Assembly: GCA_020698575.1 (NCBI GenBank)
Contig: CM036254.1
Location: 27,432,526-27,496,525 of the forward strand
Reading direction: 5' to 3'
DNA length: 64,000 nt
From: Bostrychus sinensis
Lineage: Eukaryota; Chordata; Actinopteri; Gobiiformes; Eleotridae
The position numbers and the translations under genes are program-made. Below, piece by piece: positions 22,486 through 34,900 of this stretch. The notes beneath the pieces were generated by a model. The model made no database searches and had not been told where the DNA came from. It saw only the letters and a list, made by a program, of their open reading frames with translations. Position 1 is the stretch's first letter; the number at the start of each line of letters is the position of its first letter.

Positions 22486-24479
22486 AAAAAATACTAGGCA
22501 CGAGCTATTCTTGGTCAACATTTAGAGTCACGTTAACAGACAAAATCGGTCTTTTTTGTGATGAATTCCTTCACACCAAGAACTATAATCATTTCTTCCT
22601 TGGCCCATCACTGACCTTTAAAAATCCAATCAAATTCTGACAGTTTTTGAATTACTCCAGTTAATTCAACAAACAAACAAATCAATTGCAGTAAAAAATA
22701 ATTGTCTTGATTGAAGTAATAATAAGAAAAGAAACATTACAAACTTTAATAATTTTGGGGTTTAGAAGAATAAAAAACTTTGTAGAAACTTGCACTGGAA
22801 TTTCAACAATAGAGAAAAATAAGCTTTTACTGTTTACTTGACAGGTTTGTTAAGCACAACGAGTGCTAAATGCTAGTCAAGGACTGACTGGGATTTAAGT
22901 GCTACAAACCCTCGTGGGATTGCAGTATTTATGTTATATGAAATTAGTTTATTCTTTTTCATGTCTGGAAATATCATTATTGAAAAATTCAATCCATTCT
23001 CATCATGAACAAAGAGAACCTCAAACCCAGCTCTGTTGCATGTTTTTTCCCTCAGAGCCACTATTACCATACCATACAACATGGATGGTCTCACCACCAT
23101 CTTGTTTAAATGTTGCTTCTATATAAATAAAGAATTCTGTAGTTGAGTGTTTTACATAGTTACATAGTCTTGGTATAAAGGTGGAATGTGTGGAAGTGCA
23201 TCAGCTGGGCTTAAATTAAGTCCTAACTCTTAGGCCGGGCTTAGCCACGCCCAAGCTACTAAATGGAGTTAGTACTGAGCGCACTCTCACAAAGCCCAGT
23301 CTTAACTGCACCTGGTCATGTCATTCTATTGAGCATGCATCAGGGTAGAGCTTAAAAAAATAAAGGCATATTTTATCAACAATGAAATCCATAAACACTT
23401 CACAGCAGGCCATAGTCATAAAAAGGCTTAACAGTGCTATGGCAGCTGCATGCTTTCCATCGCAACTTGCTACTACTTTTTAGCATTTGCAGCATTGTAT
23501 AGTTTGGCTTGAGCTGCCAGAGTGAAGTAGGCGGAGCCAGCAGAGCCTTAAAAGGACAGGCGCCTAATACAAGTGTTTTCTGCTAAGTAGAAGTAACAGC
23601 TCCCCAAAAGAAGACGTTTTTATTCAAATATAGATTTTAAAGTTAAAAAAATGTGAAATACTAATGCAAAAGTGTCTAAAACTATTTCGAAAAGCTTGAA
23701 AAACAGCATAAGTCTCCATTAACTGTCTTTCGTTCAACACTGTATACTACAATATTTTACATAGTCCACCTTAATTTCTCATCTAAATTTGTTATAAACC
23801 ACATTATGAATATTTGTAATCATTTCAGTTAAAAAGATGTTTAATTCATGACAGCAAAAGTGAGTCTAAGTACAGTAGTTTGAGTACAGAAGGAAGCAGA
23901 AATGGACTAAGTGACTTCTCTCATATGCAAAACAATGCTGACTCTCACTCAAGGAGAAGGTACCTGTCAAAGCTTTCCTCCTCATACATGAGCCAGTGTT
24001 GTCGGACCCAGCCTTGAAAAGCAAACGCAGTATTCATGGATCCACTTCAGGGGCCACACCAATCAGCCTTGCTTGTCAGAAAGCCTGTGCATCACACTTG
24101 TATTCACATTCACAAACTGAAACGGCTCCATGTGCTTGGACTAATGTGGGCTTTTCATATGGCTTTTACAGAGAAGTGTGTTGTTTTTTTCCACTTTTCT
24201 AAAGGGGCTTTCATCACAGCACCAGTGAGTCAAAAATGACAGGGATGCACACTTAAAAACACATGGAAATTAGAATAAATAGAAAACACTACTACAGATA
24301 GATGGATTTATTCTAAGATTTGTAAGCAAAGGAAATGTGTTATAAATTTTCTTTTTTTCCTTTGTCAAACAAATCCCACCAATGCTCATAATAAAAACAC
24401 TGATTTTAATACTTGATTTTAATAAATGAATGGGTTCAAGTATATATTCAGTGGATCTTATGTGTATAGCAATCCATTA
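22486..24479. other. gene-free stretch
   Basis: No supported exon. The short frames at 22873-23126 and 23996-24239 overlap on opposite strands or in alternate frames and carry no recognisable domain. Confidence 0.5.
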
Positions 24480-24487
24480 GTCCAATA

Positions 24488-24816
24488 CAGTGGTTCTCAA
24501 ACTGTTGTATGGGTAACACTGGTGCTGTGCTTTTGGAAGGAAGACTTTCCCCTTCCTAATAATGGTCTTGGTGTCACAGTTTATTCATGGATTTAATCCT
24601 GATTTAGGCAAAATGTAGTCCTGGAATTAATCCGGTTGTAGTCCTGGTCTTCGTCCAGGTTTAGTCCTGCATTTTCTGTGTTGATCCCTATTTTTAACCT
24701 CAGTTTAGACCTGGCTTAGTCCAGATTTACATTAATTTTAGTTCATTCATAGTGGTGCTTAAAAAGGCAAATTTCTTCTGTGGTGGTATTTGGTTTAAAA
24801 AGCTGGAGAACCACTG
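24488..24816. mobile_element. hAT-type MITE with 8-bp target duplication
   Basis: Left terminus CAGTGGTTCTCAAACTGTTG (24488), right terminus GAGAACCACTG (ending 24816), an inverted pair of the Charlie type. Flanks are GTCCAATA (24480-24487) and GTCTAATA (24817-24824), an 8-base duplication with one change, as expected for hAT transposition. The interior has sparse GTTTAGTCCTG-type units. Related copies are at 33705-34005 and 52800-53157. Confidence 0.88.
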
Positions 24817-24824
24817 GTCTAATA

Positions 24825-27800
24825 GTGATTGTTTATATTTTACTTAATAAAGCAGCAATTTTTGTTTATCAATACCAATTTGTACACACTATTTAATAAT
24901 AAAAAATAGAAATGTGTAGTTATAGTCATGCTTTTATTGACTCTGGATCTAAAATGTGACAAGGCCTTCATGTATGCTCTGATGTTTTTAAAATTGTGTT
25001 GGCCCAAAACACCGCCCTCCTTCTCGGATTGGTCCTATGTCTATTCAGTTATATCCAGGGCTGTTTAACATGCACACATTTTTGCCCCTCTGAAAAATAA
25101 ACTTAAATGTAGAATACCATAGTGTAACTGTACTTCCTTACACTTGATGCTTTTGGTGTTTGGCTGAAAGATTTTAGCAACAGACAAATTTCTGCCAGGG
25201 CAAGGGTTTTTCTTTTTGAAGTTTTTAAAGTTTGCATGTTCTTCTTATGTCCCCAAATATCTATTCCTTTGAAAAACATACAGCAGGATCCCTGTGGTGT
25301 CCTTGATTCTATTGTAAGTGATTTGTAATCAGTGGTTTATTTTGGCTACGACTTATTAGTCATAGGTTTGTTTTATTTCCTCCTCTTCCTAGAATTTGTG
25401 GTGCTAAATCACAGCAGATATAAAAGACAGGAACATGCAATTTAATCAACCTATAGTGAGTTGGATGTGTACATTGCAGTATTTTGTCATGTAGTGTGTA
25501 AACTACCTGTCTGGTTGACCTCCTGGTTCTTTATTCTTGCTCTCAGCAGCCTCCAGTCAGCAGCAGCTCTGACCTACATGCATACATCCAGCCACTCAAA
25601 GGTCACACAGTACAAGAACATCCTCTGGCTTTTCTAAACACAAACAAAAGTCACAGAGAGGGGATGACATATGGTGACTGGAATAAACTCTACTCCAACA
25701 TGCTTATCCATGTCACTGCAGTATGTTCTATAAAAAAGTAATGCAAATGTTCCTTCAGCTTTCACTTAAAACCCATATTCTGCACATTTTTTTTTTCCAC
25801 AGAGAGTACTGTTCATACTGTTGCACTTGGAGAGTTTTTTTTTACAGGTTTAACCCTCATTTTGGAATACGGCAGCTGGCTCCTGTGCAGGTCTGTTTCC
25901 CAAGTTTCCCAGTGTCATTAGCAATTTAAAAAGTGTCTGTATTATTGTTATAACAATAATAATAATAATAATAATAGCACGTCTCTGGTATCTACACCTG
26001 ACTGTTATGGTTGTTCTTTTATACAGTAAAACAAAGTGACATTTCATCAGATTTCATCATGAGACAATGAGATAGAGTGGAGTTTATTGTTGTTGAGTTT
26101 CTGAACCAAACAAAAATAATAGGACAATTCATGAACTCTAGGTGCGGCTCTTGGTAAGAAAACACCCTTAAAAATAATGGTATAAATCACACATGCCAGT
26201 TTGCGGAGAACTGCAGCTAGCATATGCCAGTATGATGCTGTAGTAATGAGATTCTTGGTAATGTTGGTGTGTGCTTTTTATAATAAGAAACACTCTAATA
26301 CTAGACATTGCTATTTTCAGCACCAGGAGTTCTGGTAATGGCATCATATTGGCTCTGGGTGTTCCAAGAGATGGACATTAAGTCAACTAATACAAGATAT
26401 TAAAATGAAAAAGCTTGTTGGGAGAAAGACAAGGAATGGAGATTTGAACAAGAGAAAGGAAGAGTACATATTAAATTGAATGAAGCAGTGACACTTCACA
26501 GGTTCATTTACAAAACATTTTATGTATTTAGCTTTTCTTTCTTTTCTTTAGCATTTCTTTTTTGAAAAATGTAAGTCTTACAATGGGCTTGCATTCTTTT
26601 TTTTATGAAATCCAGTGTTATTGGTCATTTATTAATTATACACCATGTTTCATCGGAACATTTCACTAATTAAGTACACTAAGTCCAATTCATTATGTAA
26701 CTCTATATAGTGATTCAGTGGATAGGGAAAAGAGACTGAATTTGGAAACAACCTTCTGGTCTGTTTTGTGACCAGTGACCAGGAGGCAGCACGTCAGTAT
26801 TTACTAAAGAAAAAACTTGTGAAGAAGAAACCCTGCTCACAAGCTGCATATACAGTATCCCAAAAATATTATATGGCAGACTTGCATGGATATGTATTGA
26901 AGTATTAAGTTTAAAATAGCAATATCTGCTGGATACAACTGTGGACACTCTGGCGATTAATATGAAATCTGTGGCATCTCTTTGGCATTTGCTTTATATT
27001 TGATAGCAACATTTGTAAACACATTTTAGCATATCTTCTCTTTTGTAATTTTACCTCATAATCACGTCAGATGCGCGCATGTTTTGTGGTTTTATACCCA
27101 TTTTAATTAAACAGTGGTTTAGTTTATTTCCTTCCATTAGTCTGTAGTTTGGTCCACTTCACCAACCAGCACAGAGACCACTTGATTTATGAAATGTAAT
27201 GTTGCATCATTTACCTAACAACCTGGTAAGTAGAACATGTCCCATAAAGGTCAATTCTTGCAAAAGCGCAAGTCTAATGAGACCTTGGCTTGCCATTATT
27301 CACAGTTTCACTGTGATGTCGTAACTTCACAGACATTAAGGTTCAAAATCTTAACATGCAATATCTGTGGGAAAAAAACATCTGCAACATATGTACTCTG
27401 TATATCTTTGGCGTCCGGAGGCACAGCAGTAACTCAGAGTGACATCTGCTTACTGCCCACAGCCACATTTCTCCTGGATCAACACACAAACAAGCTGCTG
27501 AAACACACATTTAGTACTTTTTAAAAAATGTAAAATATTCTGCAACTTACTCTGAATGTCATCATCTCCACGTCAGCACCTCAACACTCCTTAAATATTG
27601 TTTATTAATAAGCATTTTCCTGGTATCCTTGTACAAATTTTTTTCAATGGAACAATTTAAGAACAATACTTTTCTAAACATAGGCTTAAGGTCTGACATT
27701 TCAGAGCTGATCAACTTGGCAAATCAAATAACAGCAAATATTGAGACAGTCAGTGTGAGCATTTGCATTGGTTAAATTACTTTGAGTTTTAAATTACTTA

Positions 27801-27874
27801 TCGACTCCATCATTGACAGGAAAACTTAACTAAACCCTGGCCTTTTACGCAATTGTCTTTTCCCACTTATGTGT
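24825..27874. other. gene-free stretch
   Basis: No supported exon on either strand. It includes an AAT microsatellite (25953-25976). Isolated frames at 25723, 26715 and 27237 have no splice context or family similarity. Confidence 0.5.
25953..25976. repeat. AAT trinucleotide microsatellite
   Basis: Eight perfect AAT units within the T/A-rich stretch following TTGTTATAAC. Confidence 0.9.
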
Positions 27875-27882
27875 AAAAATAT

Positions 27883-28812
27883 TAGGGCTGTCAACGTTAA
27901 CGCATTAACACATGCGATTAATTTAAAAAAATAACGCTTTAAAATTTATTAACGCAAATTAATCACATGACCTGTTTTGCCATACACCAATGCTTCTCAA
28001 AGCACTTTGGAGGGCGCGAAGCTGTGTCGGGGGGCGTGGGATCGTCTTGGAAACGTGCGTATATCACAACATTGACTTGTTTTCATGGTGAACAACCCAC
28101 GCGTTCAGAGAAGAGAGAGCACCTGCCTCATGTTTGCCCGTGGTTCGACTGCTGTGCCCGCTGCACTACAGCCCTCTCCTTTCCCTTCCCTCACGAGTCT
28201 CGTGTAAAACTTTTTACTAATAAATGTTACTTGTGCTTTTTAAATTGCTTCCTTTCACTGCCGCTGTCCGTACGCGTTCATGGGAGCTGTGCTTTCTGTG
28301 CGTCCCGGACCCGTGGTGAGAACGGGGGCGATCCATGGCCATCCCTGAACTTATGGAGCCACAAGCTGCAAACTCCTACAAACCATTCATTTGCGGTGTT
28401 TTTTTTTTTTTTTTTTTTTTTTTTTTTCCCAAAAAGCGTCAGTTTTCCACTCACAGCGGCAGCCTCACTAGGACAGGTGACCATGCCCCGCCCCTGTCCA
28501 CGGCGCTGAGAGGAGGCGTATGAGTCTGCAGCAGATTTAATGCAGAGCACAGTTCAGCAGACACTGTTATCTCTGTTACTACACAGACTTATTAAAGGCT
28601 CTCTTACAATATTCAGAAGTTATTTCTGAGATGTATTTTTTTTTTTATCCAAATAAAAACACACTCCTCAACCTCTCTGTACTTTTTTAAAATTTAAACG
28701 CTGCATATTGTCATGGAAAATCTACCAAGTTATACATTGTGATTAATCGTGATTAATCACAGCCCAAGAGTGTGATTAATCTGATTAATTTTTTTAATCG
28801 ATTGACAGCACT
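27883..28812. mobile_element. hAT-type non-autonomous element (930 bp)
   Basis: Left end TAGGGCTGTCAACGTTAACG, right end AATCGATTGACAGCACT, an inverted pair with AT-rich TTAATCG motifs. Flanks are AAAAATAT on both sides (27875-27882 and 28813-28820), a perfect 8-base duplication. The interior is GC-rich and holds a 29-base T run (28399-28427). A 180-codon open frame (27967-28509) is inside it, contains a polyphenylalanine run from the T tract, and is not a gene. Confidence 0.85.
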
Positions 28813-28844
28813 AAAAATATATTAACTAGAAGCGCTTAGGGACT

Positions 28845-29100
28845 ACAGACCGTTTCTGAATCACTGGCCCAATAGTTCTAGTTCAGGGGGCAAATGCTCA
28901 ATCCATTGAGCCACAAAGCCTTTGTATCTTACCATGGCCCATACCAAAAAGAAGTAAGCATGTGCCCTATCTCACAATGGTAAAGACATAGTGCCCAGAC
29001 CTGGGCTCAAACCACGAATCCTCTAGTTCAAGGGTAAATGCTCTATTAAGCCACATAGCACTTGTATCTCTCAAAGGTCCACACCAAAAAGAAATAATAA
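28845..29100. repeat. two tandem copies of a tRNA-like repeat
   Basis: The order CACTGGCCC / CTAGTTCA(G/A)GG / GGCAAATGCTC / AGCCACA(A/T)AGC / TTGTATCT / CCA(T/A)ACCAAAAAGAA occurs at about 28850-28957 and 28975-29093. A third, diverged member is at 54915-55115. The motif TGGGCTCAAACCACGAATCC resembles the complement of a tRNA B-box region. Confidence 0.7.
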
Positions 29101-29814
29101 TTTTCTTTCCTTTGCTGACCCCTTGTGGCTGGAGTTAGTATCTGGCTCTAACTGGTACAAAATCGAATAATTTCTTTCTTGGACCATTGGCGTTTCCTGA
29201 AAATGCCATTAAAATCCGACCATTACTTTTCTGAGTTAACATGCTAACAGGCTACCAAACCAACAACCAAACCAAATCTGCAAAAACACAACCTATTTTG
29301 GTGGAGGAAATAATAATTGTTGCAGTTTATGTAGCGTGCAATTGTCAGCTAGGTTGATGATCCCAGGGCAGCTAACACTGGCAGGTCACAGAGTTTCTCA
29401 AGGCCTATATTTACCATTTTTAATTAACATTCAAACAAACATATTGGATTAACGTCTCCTTGTAGTGGCTGATAAACATAACTTAATTCTAAATTGGTAA
29501 ACACATTTAATTTATTTTAATGAAAAAGGATAAGCTGTGTCTCTGAAGTTGACTAAAAAGAGGTCAAATGCTTTTTCACATATAGACAAGGGTTCATGTG
29601 GGATCAAGTCTTAAATTGAAGAGGCTTGACGGGACGGATCATTTGGGATTGGGGTTGAGGAGTAGGAGATGTGTTATCCTCAAAGGTACAAGTCATCGGC
29701 AAAAAGCTAAGTGTGGAAATTACTATTTCAGTAATACAGTATAGGAAATAGGGGGAATGCATAAACAGTAGAAAGAGTGAAAGCTCATGCAAAACTGAGG
29801 GTCGGCTCCAATCA

Positions 29815-30520
29815 TTGTAGTTCCCAGGTCTGCTGGAGCAGCAGCATCACAGAGAGAGAGAGGAGGAAGCTGGACAAAGTCATCAGGAAGTCCAGCTCTG
29901 TCCTGGGCTGTCCTCAGTGCGGGAGGTGGGCGAGAGAAGGGTCCTGGCAAAACTGACATCCATGCTGGACCAGGAGTCACACCCCCTGCAGGACGTCTTG
30001 TCTGCACTGGAGAGCAGCTTCAGTGACAGACTGATCCACCCTCGCTGTGTGAAGGAGAGATACTGCAGGTCTTTCCTTCCTGCGGCTGTCAGACTCTACA
30101 ACGAACACTCCTGACTGTAATTCATACACCTGTGCAATATTGTTTTAATATTGTTTAACTGTCAGCACCTTCTGGAAACCTGTGCAATATTTATATTATG
30201 TGCCATAATTATTTTATTTTACTTGAAGCACCTATTCACAATGCACACTCTTTACTTATGGTTCTTTGAATATCCATACTCTGTCAGAACATATACTGTA
30301 CATATTTATTATAGTGTATTTAATTGCCTATATTCTAATTTAGTTTATTTAGCTCTGCTTGTAGTTTAGTTTTTTAGTTAATTATCTTTGGCCAGACTGG
30401 TCTCTGATACACTTTGTCCTCTTGTGTGATACCACTGTGTGCTACTGCTAACTGTACTTATGCTGTTGCAACAATGCAATTTCCCCACTGAGGGACTAAT
30501 AAAGGTTTTCTTATTCTTAC
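29815..30520 (+). mobile_element. LINE 3' end (Rex1/L2/CR1-like)
   Basis: 5'-truncated non-LTR retrotransposon. A frame at 29917-30114 encodes the end of ORF2, with LDQESHPLQDVL, DRLIHPRCVKERYCRSF and LPAAVRLYNEHS then a stop. This is the typical C-terminus of fish CR1/L2/Rex1-type reverse-transcriptase proteins. An AT-rich 3' UTR follows, ending in ACTGAGGGACTAATAAAGG and TTTTCTTATTCTTA. The last ~97 bases recur at 38991-39088. Clade assignment is tentative. Confidence 0.8.
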
Positions 30521-30721
30521 TGATTAATTTTCTACCACTTTGTAGCAGTGGCTTGCCCTCTACTCAGATCTGAATGAGAATGACAATTGCTAGTTAAGCT
30601 TCTATTCTCCTGTTCTACCCCTTATCTCTAGTCCATCGATCTATGCTCTGGCTTCTGTCTCTGTGACTGGGACCCTCCAGTGTGTCCTCATCCTCACCCA
30701 CAAACCAATGTAGAGCGACCA

Positions 30722-30905
30722 GAGAGGCAAGGCAAGGCAAGTTTATTTGTATAGCACAATTCATACACAGAGCAATTCAAAGTGCTTTACAGTAAGAAAA
30801 AAAAAAGGCAAATTTAAAAGTACAAAACACAATTAAAACAATAAAATCAAATTTAAAGAGTATAATTAAGAATTAAGAATTAAAATTTAAATTAAAAGAG
30901 AAGAG
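30722..30905. repeat. common teleost dispersed repeat
   Basis: Contains AAGGCAAGTTTATTTGTATA, GCACAATTCATACACAGAGC and AATTCAAAGTGCTTTACAG, then an A-rich tail with tandem AAGAATT units. This string is extremely common in fish genomes. Confidence 0.85.
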
Positions 30906-31848
30906 TGCCGTTCATGCAGCTCAGCTCCTTCTTCGCAAGAACCAACCATGTTTCCTTGAAGCACTAACTCTCTCTGATGGAGTGCTTATTGCATAAATGC
31001 ACAATACTTGCAAGCGAGTTGAGAGAGCATTGAAAACCAACACCAGGTGAGTGAATCCGTTGTTCAAGTCTTCAGGCTCCTCCTGTCAAAAGCGCGTAAG
31101 CCTCATATCTTCTCAGGCTGTCTTTAGTTGAGAAGGTAGTTAGCATTTTTTATTTTTTTCTCACCAGTAACGTAAACATTTAATGGTTTAAAGATAAGTT
31201 GGTGGTTGCTTGTTTCCCCCATGCGGTTAGATTGATAATAGTACAGTATTACAATATCGCAGTCATCAGGACAGCCCTACCTCGGACTTAAAAGAGCTCA
31301 TTCTCATCCAGCTGCTCCACTCTCAGTTGTAAACCATAGGTCTCTAGAAAAAGCCTTGTCCCAAGAAAATGTGGACCTAAAAATAATGAACAGAAATAAA
31401 GACAAAGGGACGCGAGCTTGCAGCAGGAACTTTTTCTAAAGGCCCCTACTTTTTGGTATTTCTTCAGTTCACAACAATTTTCTGGTAGAACCTGAGTCCA
31501 CCAAGACCACTGAATGTAATAAAAAAGGAAATGGATGCCCAGCCTTATTTCTGGCTCCATACACTCTCTTGCCACATTGCCTCAGCCCACACATTTTATG
31601 GCTTTAAGGCAAAAGTTTGTACTTTGAAACTTTTTGTTTTTTAAAATACACCCAGATGCACTGTGTAGTTCAGTCTACAGTAGAACAATATGAAACACAT
31701 ACAATATAACAAGCATTTACTTCAAAAATAGAAAAGCAAGTACATTATAAGCAGTTCTATATTGAAAAGTAATATTTATGAAAATGCCAGACATAAATTC
31801 TTTAAATCATAACAGCATGTGAAGGTAAAAAGCCCAGGAAATGAAGTC
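30906..31848. other. 3' flank / probable 3' UTR of cfap46
   Basis: Lies directly downstream of the cfap46 stop codon (minus strand). No canonical AATAAA is visible close to the stop. CATAAA variants occur near 31776 and 31597, and the first AATAAA on the minus strand is at 31149-31154. The UTR end is therefore undetermined. The 95-codon minus-strand frame at 31288-31575 has no recognisable domain and is not called. Confidence 0.4.
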
Positions 31849-31943
31849 TCAAGGCACAATTAGGTTAGGGAGTCCATAAAGCACACAGTTGTAAGCAGCT
31901 GGTGTCAGAGAGTGGCTCTGTGCGTCAGCGTGCGGAACATGAT
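31849..31943 (-). CDS. cfap46: cfap46 last coding exon and stop
   Basis: Acceptor CCTTCTGCAG|ATC. 95 bp, HVPHADAQSHSLTPAAYNCV then LYGLPNLIVP and TGA (31849-31851). The conserved-looking YNCVLYGLPNL ending supports this frame over the shorter alternative. The 3' UTR follows to the left. Confidence 0.87.
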
Positions 31944-34900
31944 CTGCAGAAGGAAGTAATAAAATGTGAGCATTATATTAAGTTGTGCCCTCTTCTCAAT
32001 ACCAAAACAAGTGCTTTCTGTATCCTACAAAGCTGAATTCATTATTGGAAGGATTCTGTATGGCATTTATTTTCTACTCTCAACTTCACATGCATAGAGA
32101 GGCGGCAAGGATCTTCCCAAAGCAACAGAGATATTTGAATGTAAATACATTACATATTATTATTATTATTATTATTATTGCAAATGTGGAATAAGAGACA
32201 AAGATAGATAAGGCTACATAACATAGGACATACATACCATTTGATGTAATAACCTTTTCTTTGCTTGGACTCTGAGTTTGCCCCTTTCTCAGTGAGTGGG
32301 TGGCCTGTCCTGAAGTCTGCTTATCCTTAAGAAGACCTGCAAAACCAAGCAAAAAGACCAATACAGTAATGTATATATATGTACGTATAGACATTCTTAC
32401 TTTCCTTCTAGGATCACCACAGCATAATGATTTGCTTATTGATTTGGCGTAGGTTTTTACACCAGATGCCCATCTTGACACAACACTCTCCATTTAACCA
32501 GGCTTGGAACTGGCATCAGAAGTATGCAGGCTTGTGACCACTTCTGGGTGGATTGTATCAAGTATGGTTTAAGTCAGGGCTGCAACAACTAATCAGAATA
32601 ATCAATTACAATCTCACAATCTTCAACAATAACACTTTATTTTACACTACACTTTACACAATGTATCTACAAAATAACTACCATGATGCTGTAACAAACT
32701 GTAATATCGTATAACTATATTGTACTTACTATAGGACATTTAAGTACATTTAAGTAGTTTCTAGGTACAAATGTAATAAAAATTCGTGTTACACTACTGT
32801 ACCAAAGTGCATTTCGCCTCTGCAAAAATTGACCAATCATTATTTTATCAAGTGGTACAACATAAGTACATGCTATTACAGTTTGTTACACTGTGTATTA
32901 AATGGGAGTGACACTGTATCAAGGGTAGTGTAAACTAAAGTGCTACCAAACTGACAACTAATTTGATAATTTAATTGCTATCTGGAGTGTATATACCTTA
33001 ACCATGGTATTAACTATTAATAAAAAGTGGTACCCTTAATATTGTCTGTTTGCTGCTGCAAAATGTTACCTGGCATTTTAGACAAACCTGGCATTTTTGG
33101 TAGTGTTTATACCAATTTTGACCTGCCTGGAACTATAACACACTTGACATTTTTAATCCACCCAATAGCCCATAATTACATGCACTCAGTAAAAGATTAT
33201 TAGTTGATGGAAAAAAAAAACAAAAAAAAAAAAACAACAACTCACAGATTAATTGATAATCAGAATAATTATTTGGTGCTACCTTTGTTTCAAGTATAGA
33301 AAGTTTGCTAAATTAATGCTTCTGTAAACCAGTGATATTGGTCCACGTAGACACAATATAATAATATTTTATTCAGACTGTGACAGTCCTCAATGTTTTG
33401 AATATTATTTTTTAAATAATAAATACTTCCTCTCAACAGCTCTACAAAACTCAGTAGAAGGCATGGTGTCTTGTCACCTCAGTTTTTTTATGCATGTCCT
33501 GCACTAAAGTTACTTGCTACATTTTGACCAGTTTTTAAAAAAATCACTTTAATTGGCAAAACTAACCCAGCCGCAATGGGTCACAAACCAGTTTATTTCT
33601 GGTGCCAGTCCTAAACCTGGATAAATGGGAATGGTTGTGTCAAAAAGGGCACCTGGCGTAAAGCCTATGCCAAATCCATATGCGAATCTCTGTACTATAG
33701 AAAAATTATTCTCAAACTTTTCAAACCAACCATATCAGAAAAGATTTGTCTTGCCAAGTACCATTTTAATTACCTAAAATCAGCCTGAATCTTGACTAAA
33801 CCAGTACCAAAGTAGGACTAAACTAGGACTGAACCAGACTAAACCAGGACTAGACCAGCACTTAACTAGAACTAAACCAGGACTAAACCTGGACTAAGAT
33901 AGGACTAAACCAGGACTAAACTTGGACTAAGATAGGACTAAACCAGGACTAAACTTGGACTAAGATAGGACTAAACTACGTCTAAACCAGGACTGTAAGA
34001 ATGTAAAAATGCATTACAGCTTAAATGAAACAGTTTTTACACGCTGTGTGTAAATCCTACCATCCAGAATAGTGGCCATATTTCTCGTGTTGTGCTGAAG
34101 GCTGCTGTGCCACTGGTTGAGGACGATACATCCGACCCCTCCCAGACTGAGGAGCAGAGCTGTCTCAAGTGGTTCCTCAAGGGCGAGCTGTCCCGCGCTG
34201 GAGCAGCAAAACATATTTTAGTTCAAACATGTGACCAACAACATCTGTTATCACACTCATGAAAACATGGGATGGATGAAAGGGCACATAAACAGACGGT
34301 ATATTTATACATAACAAAGTAAATGGTCACATTTTGATGACTTTTCAGTAATGAGCCAAGGAATATCTAATATTAAGAGCTGCCCATTATACAATTTCAC
34401 TTCAGTTACTCAAATATTGAAGCAGCTGAATATACCTTTGAAATTATATAAACAGTATAGTGTATAGCGGTGTGTGTTACCTCTTATCACGGTCAATATC
34501 TGACTGTCGGGCGATACTTTTGTTGTTCTGTGCCAAGTCAAAAAGCAGAGCCATGTTGCACTCTGAAGGGGAAAAGAAACTAATATCAATGTGGGCAATA
34601 AAATACATATACATTCTCCATAAGAGACAACTTAAATATCTAATATTACAGTTCACATGAGCAATTTAAAACCTGGTTTAATAGTATTTTATAATAAATG
34701 TTTCTTTCTACACTATACATGAAGTTTATAAGACAGCCTCTATACTATCCTGGAAATCTTTGTCTGTCTCTAAGGCAACTGAACAAAATGACAAAAAGTA
34801 AAGTCAGTGTGTAAAGTAGAAAATCTGACAAGACAGAACTAAAATAAAAACATATATGATAAAAGGGAGCTCTGTAGCTACAGCAAGGCTTTTAGGTTAA

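Noticed and set aside
27967..28509. 180-codon plus-strand open frame, the longest in the window
   Set aside because: It lies wholly inside a hAT-type element with defined ends and 8-bp flanks, and contains a polyphenylalanine run made by a 29-base T tract.
31288..31575. 95-codon minus-strand frame just downstream of cfap46
   Set aside because: It lies after the cfap46 stop with no good acceptor/donor pairing and no recognisable domain. Most likely 3' UTR or flank.
1..31848. Search for NKX6-2 or another homeobox gene downstream of cfap46
   Set aside because: No homeodomain string (such as WFQNRR) or NKX6-type exon appears on either strand, so it is not in the window.
32086..32493. 135-codon minus-strand open frame
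   Set aside because: Only its middle (32238-32336) is a real cfap46 exon. The rest is intron, including an isoleucine run from the ATT microsatellite and a dispersed repeat.
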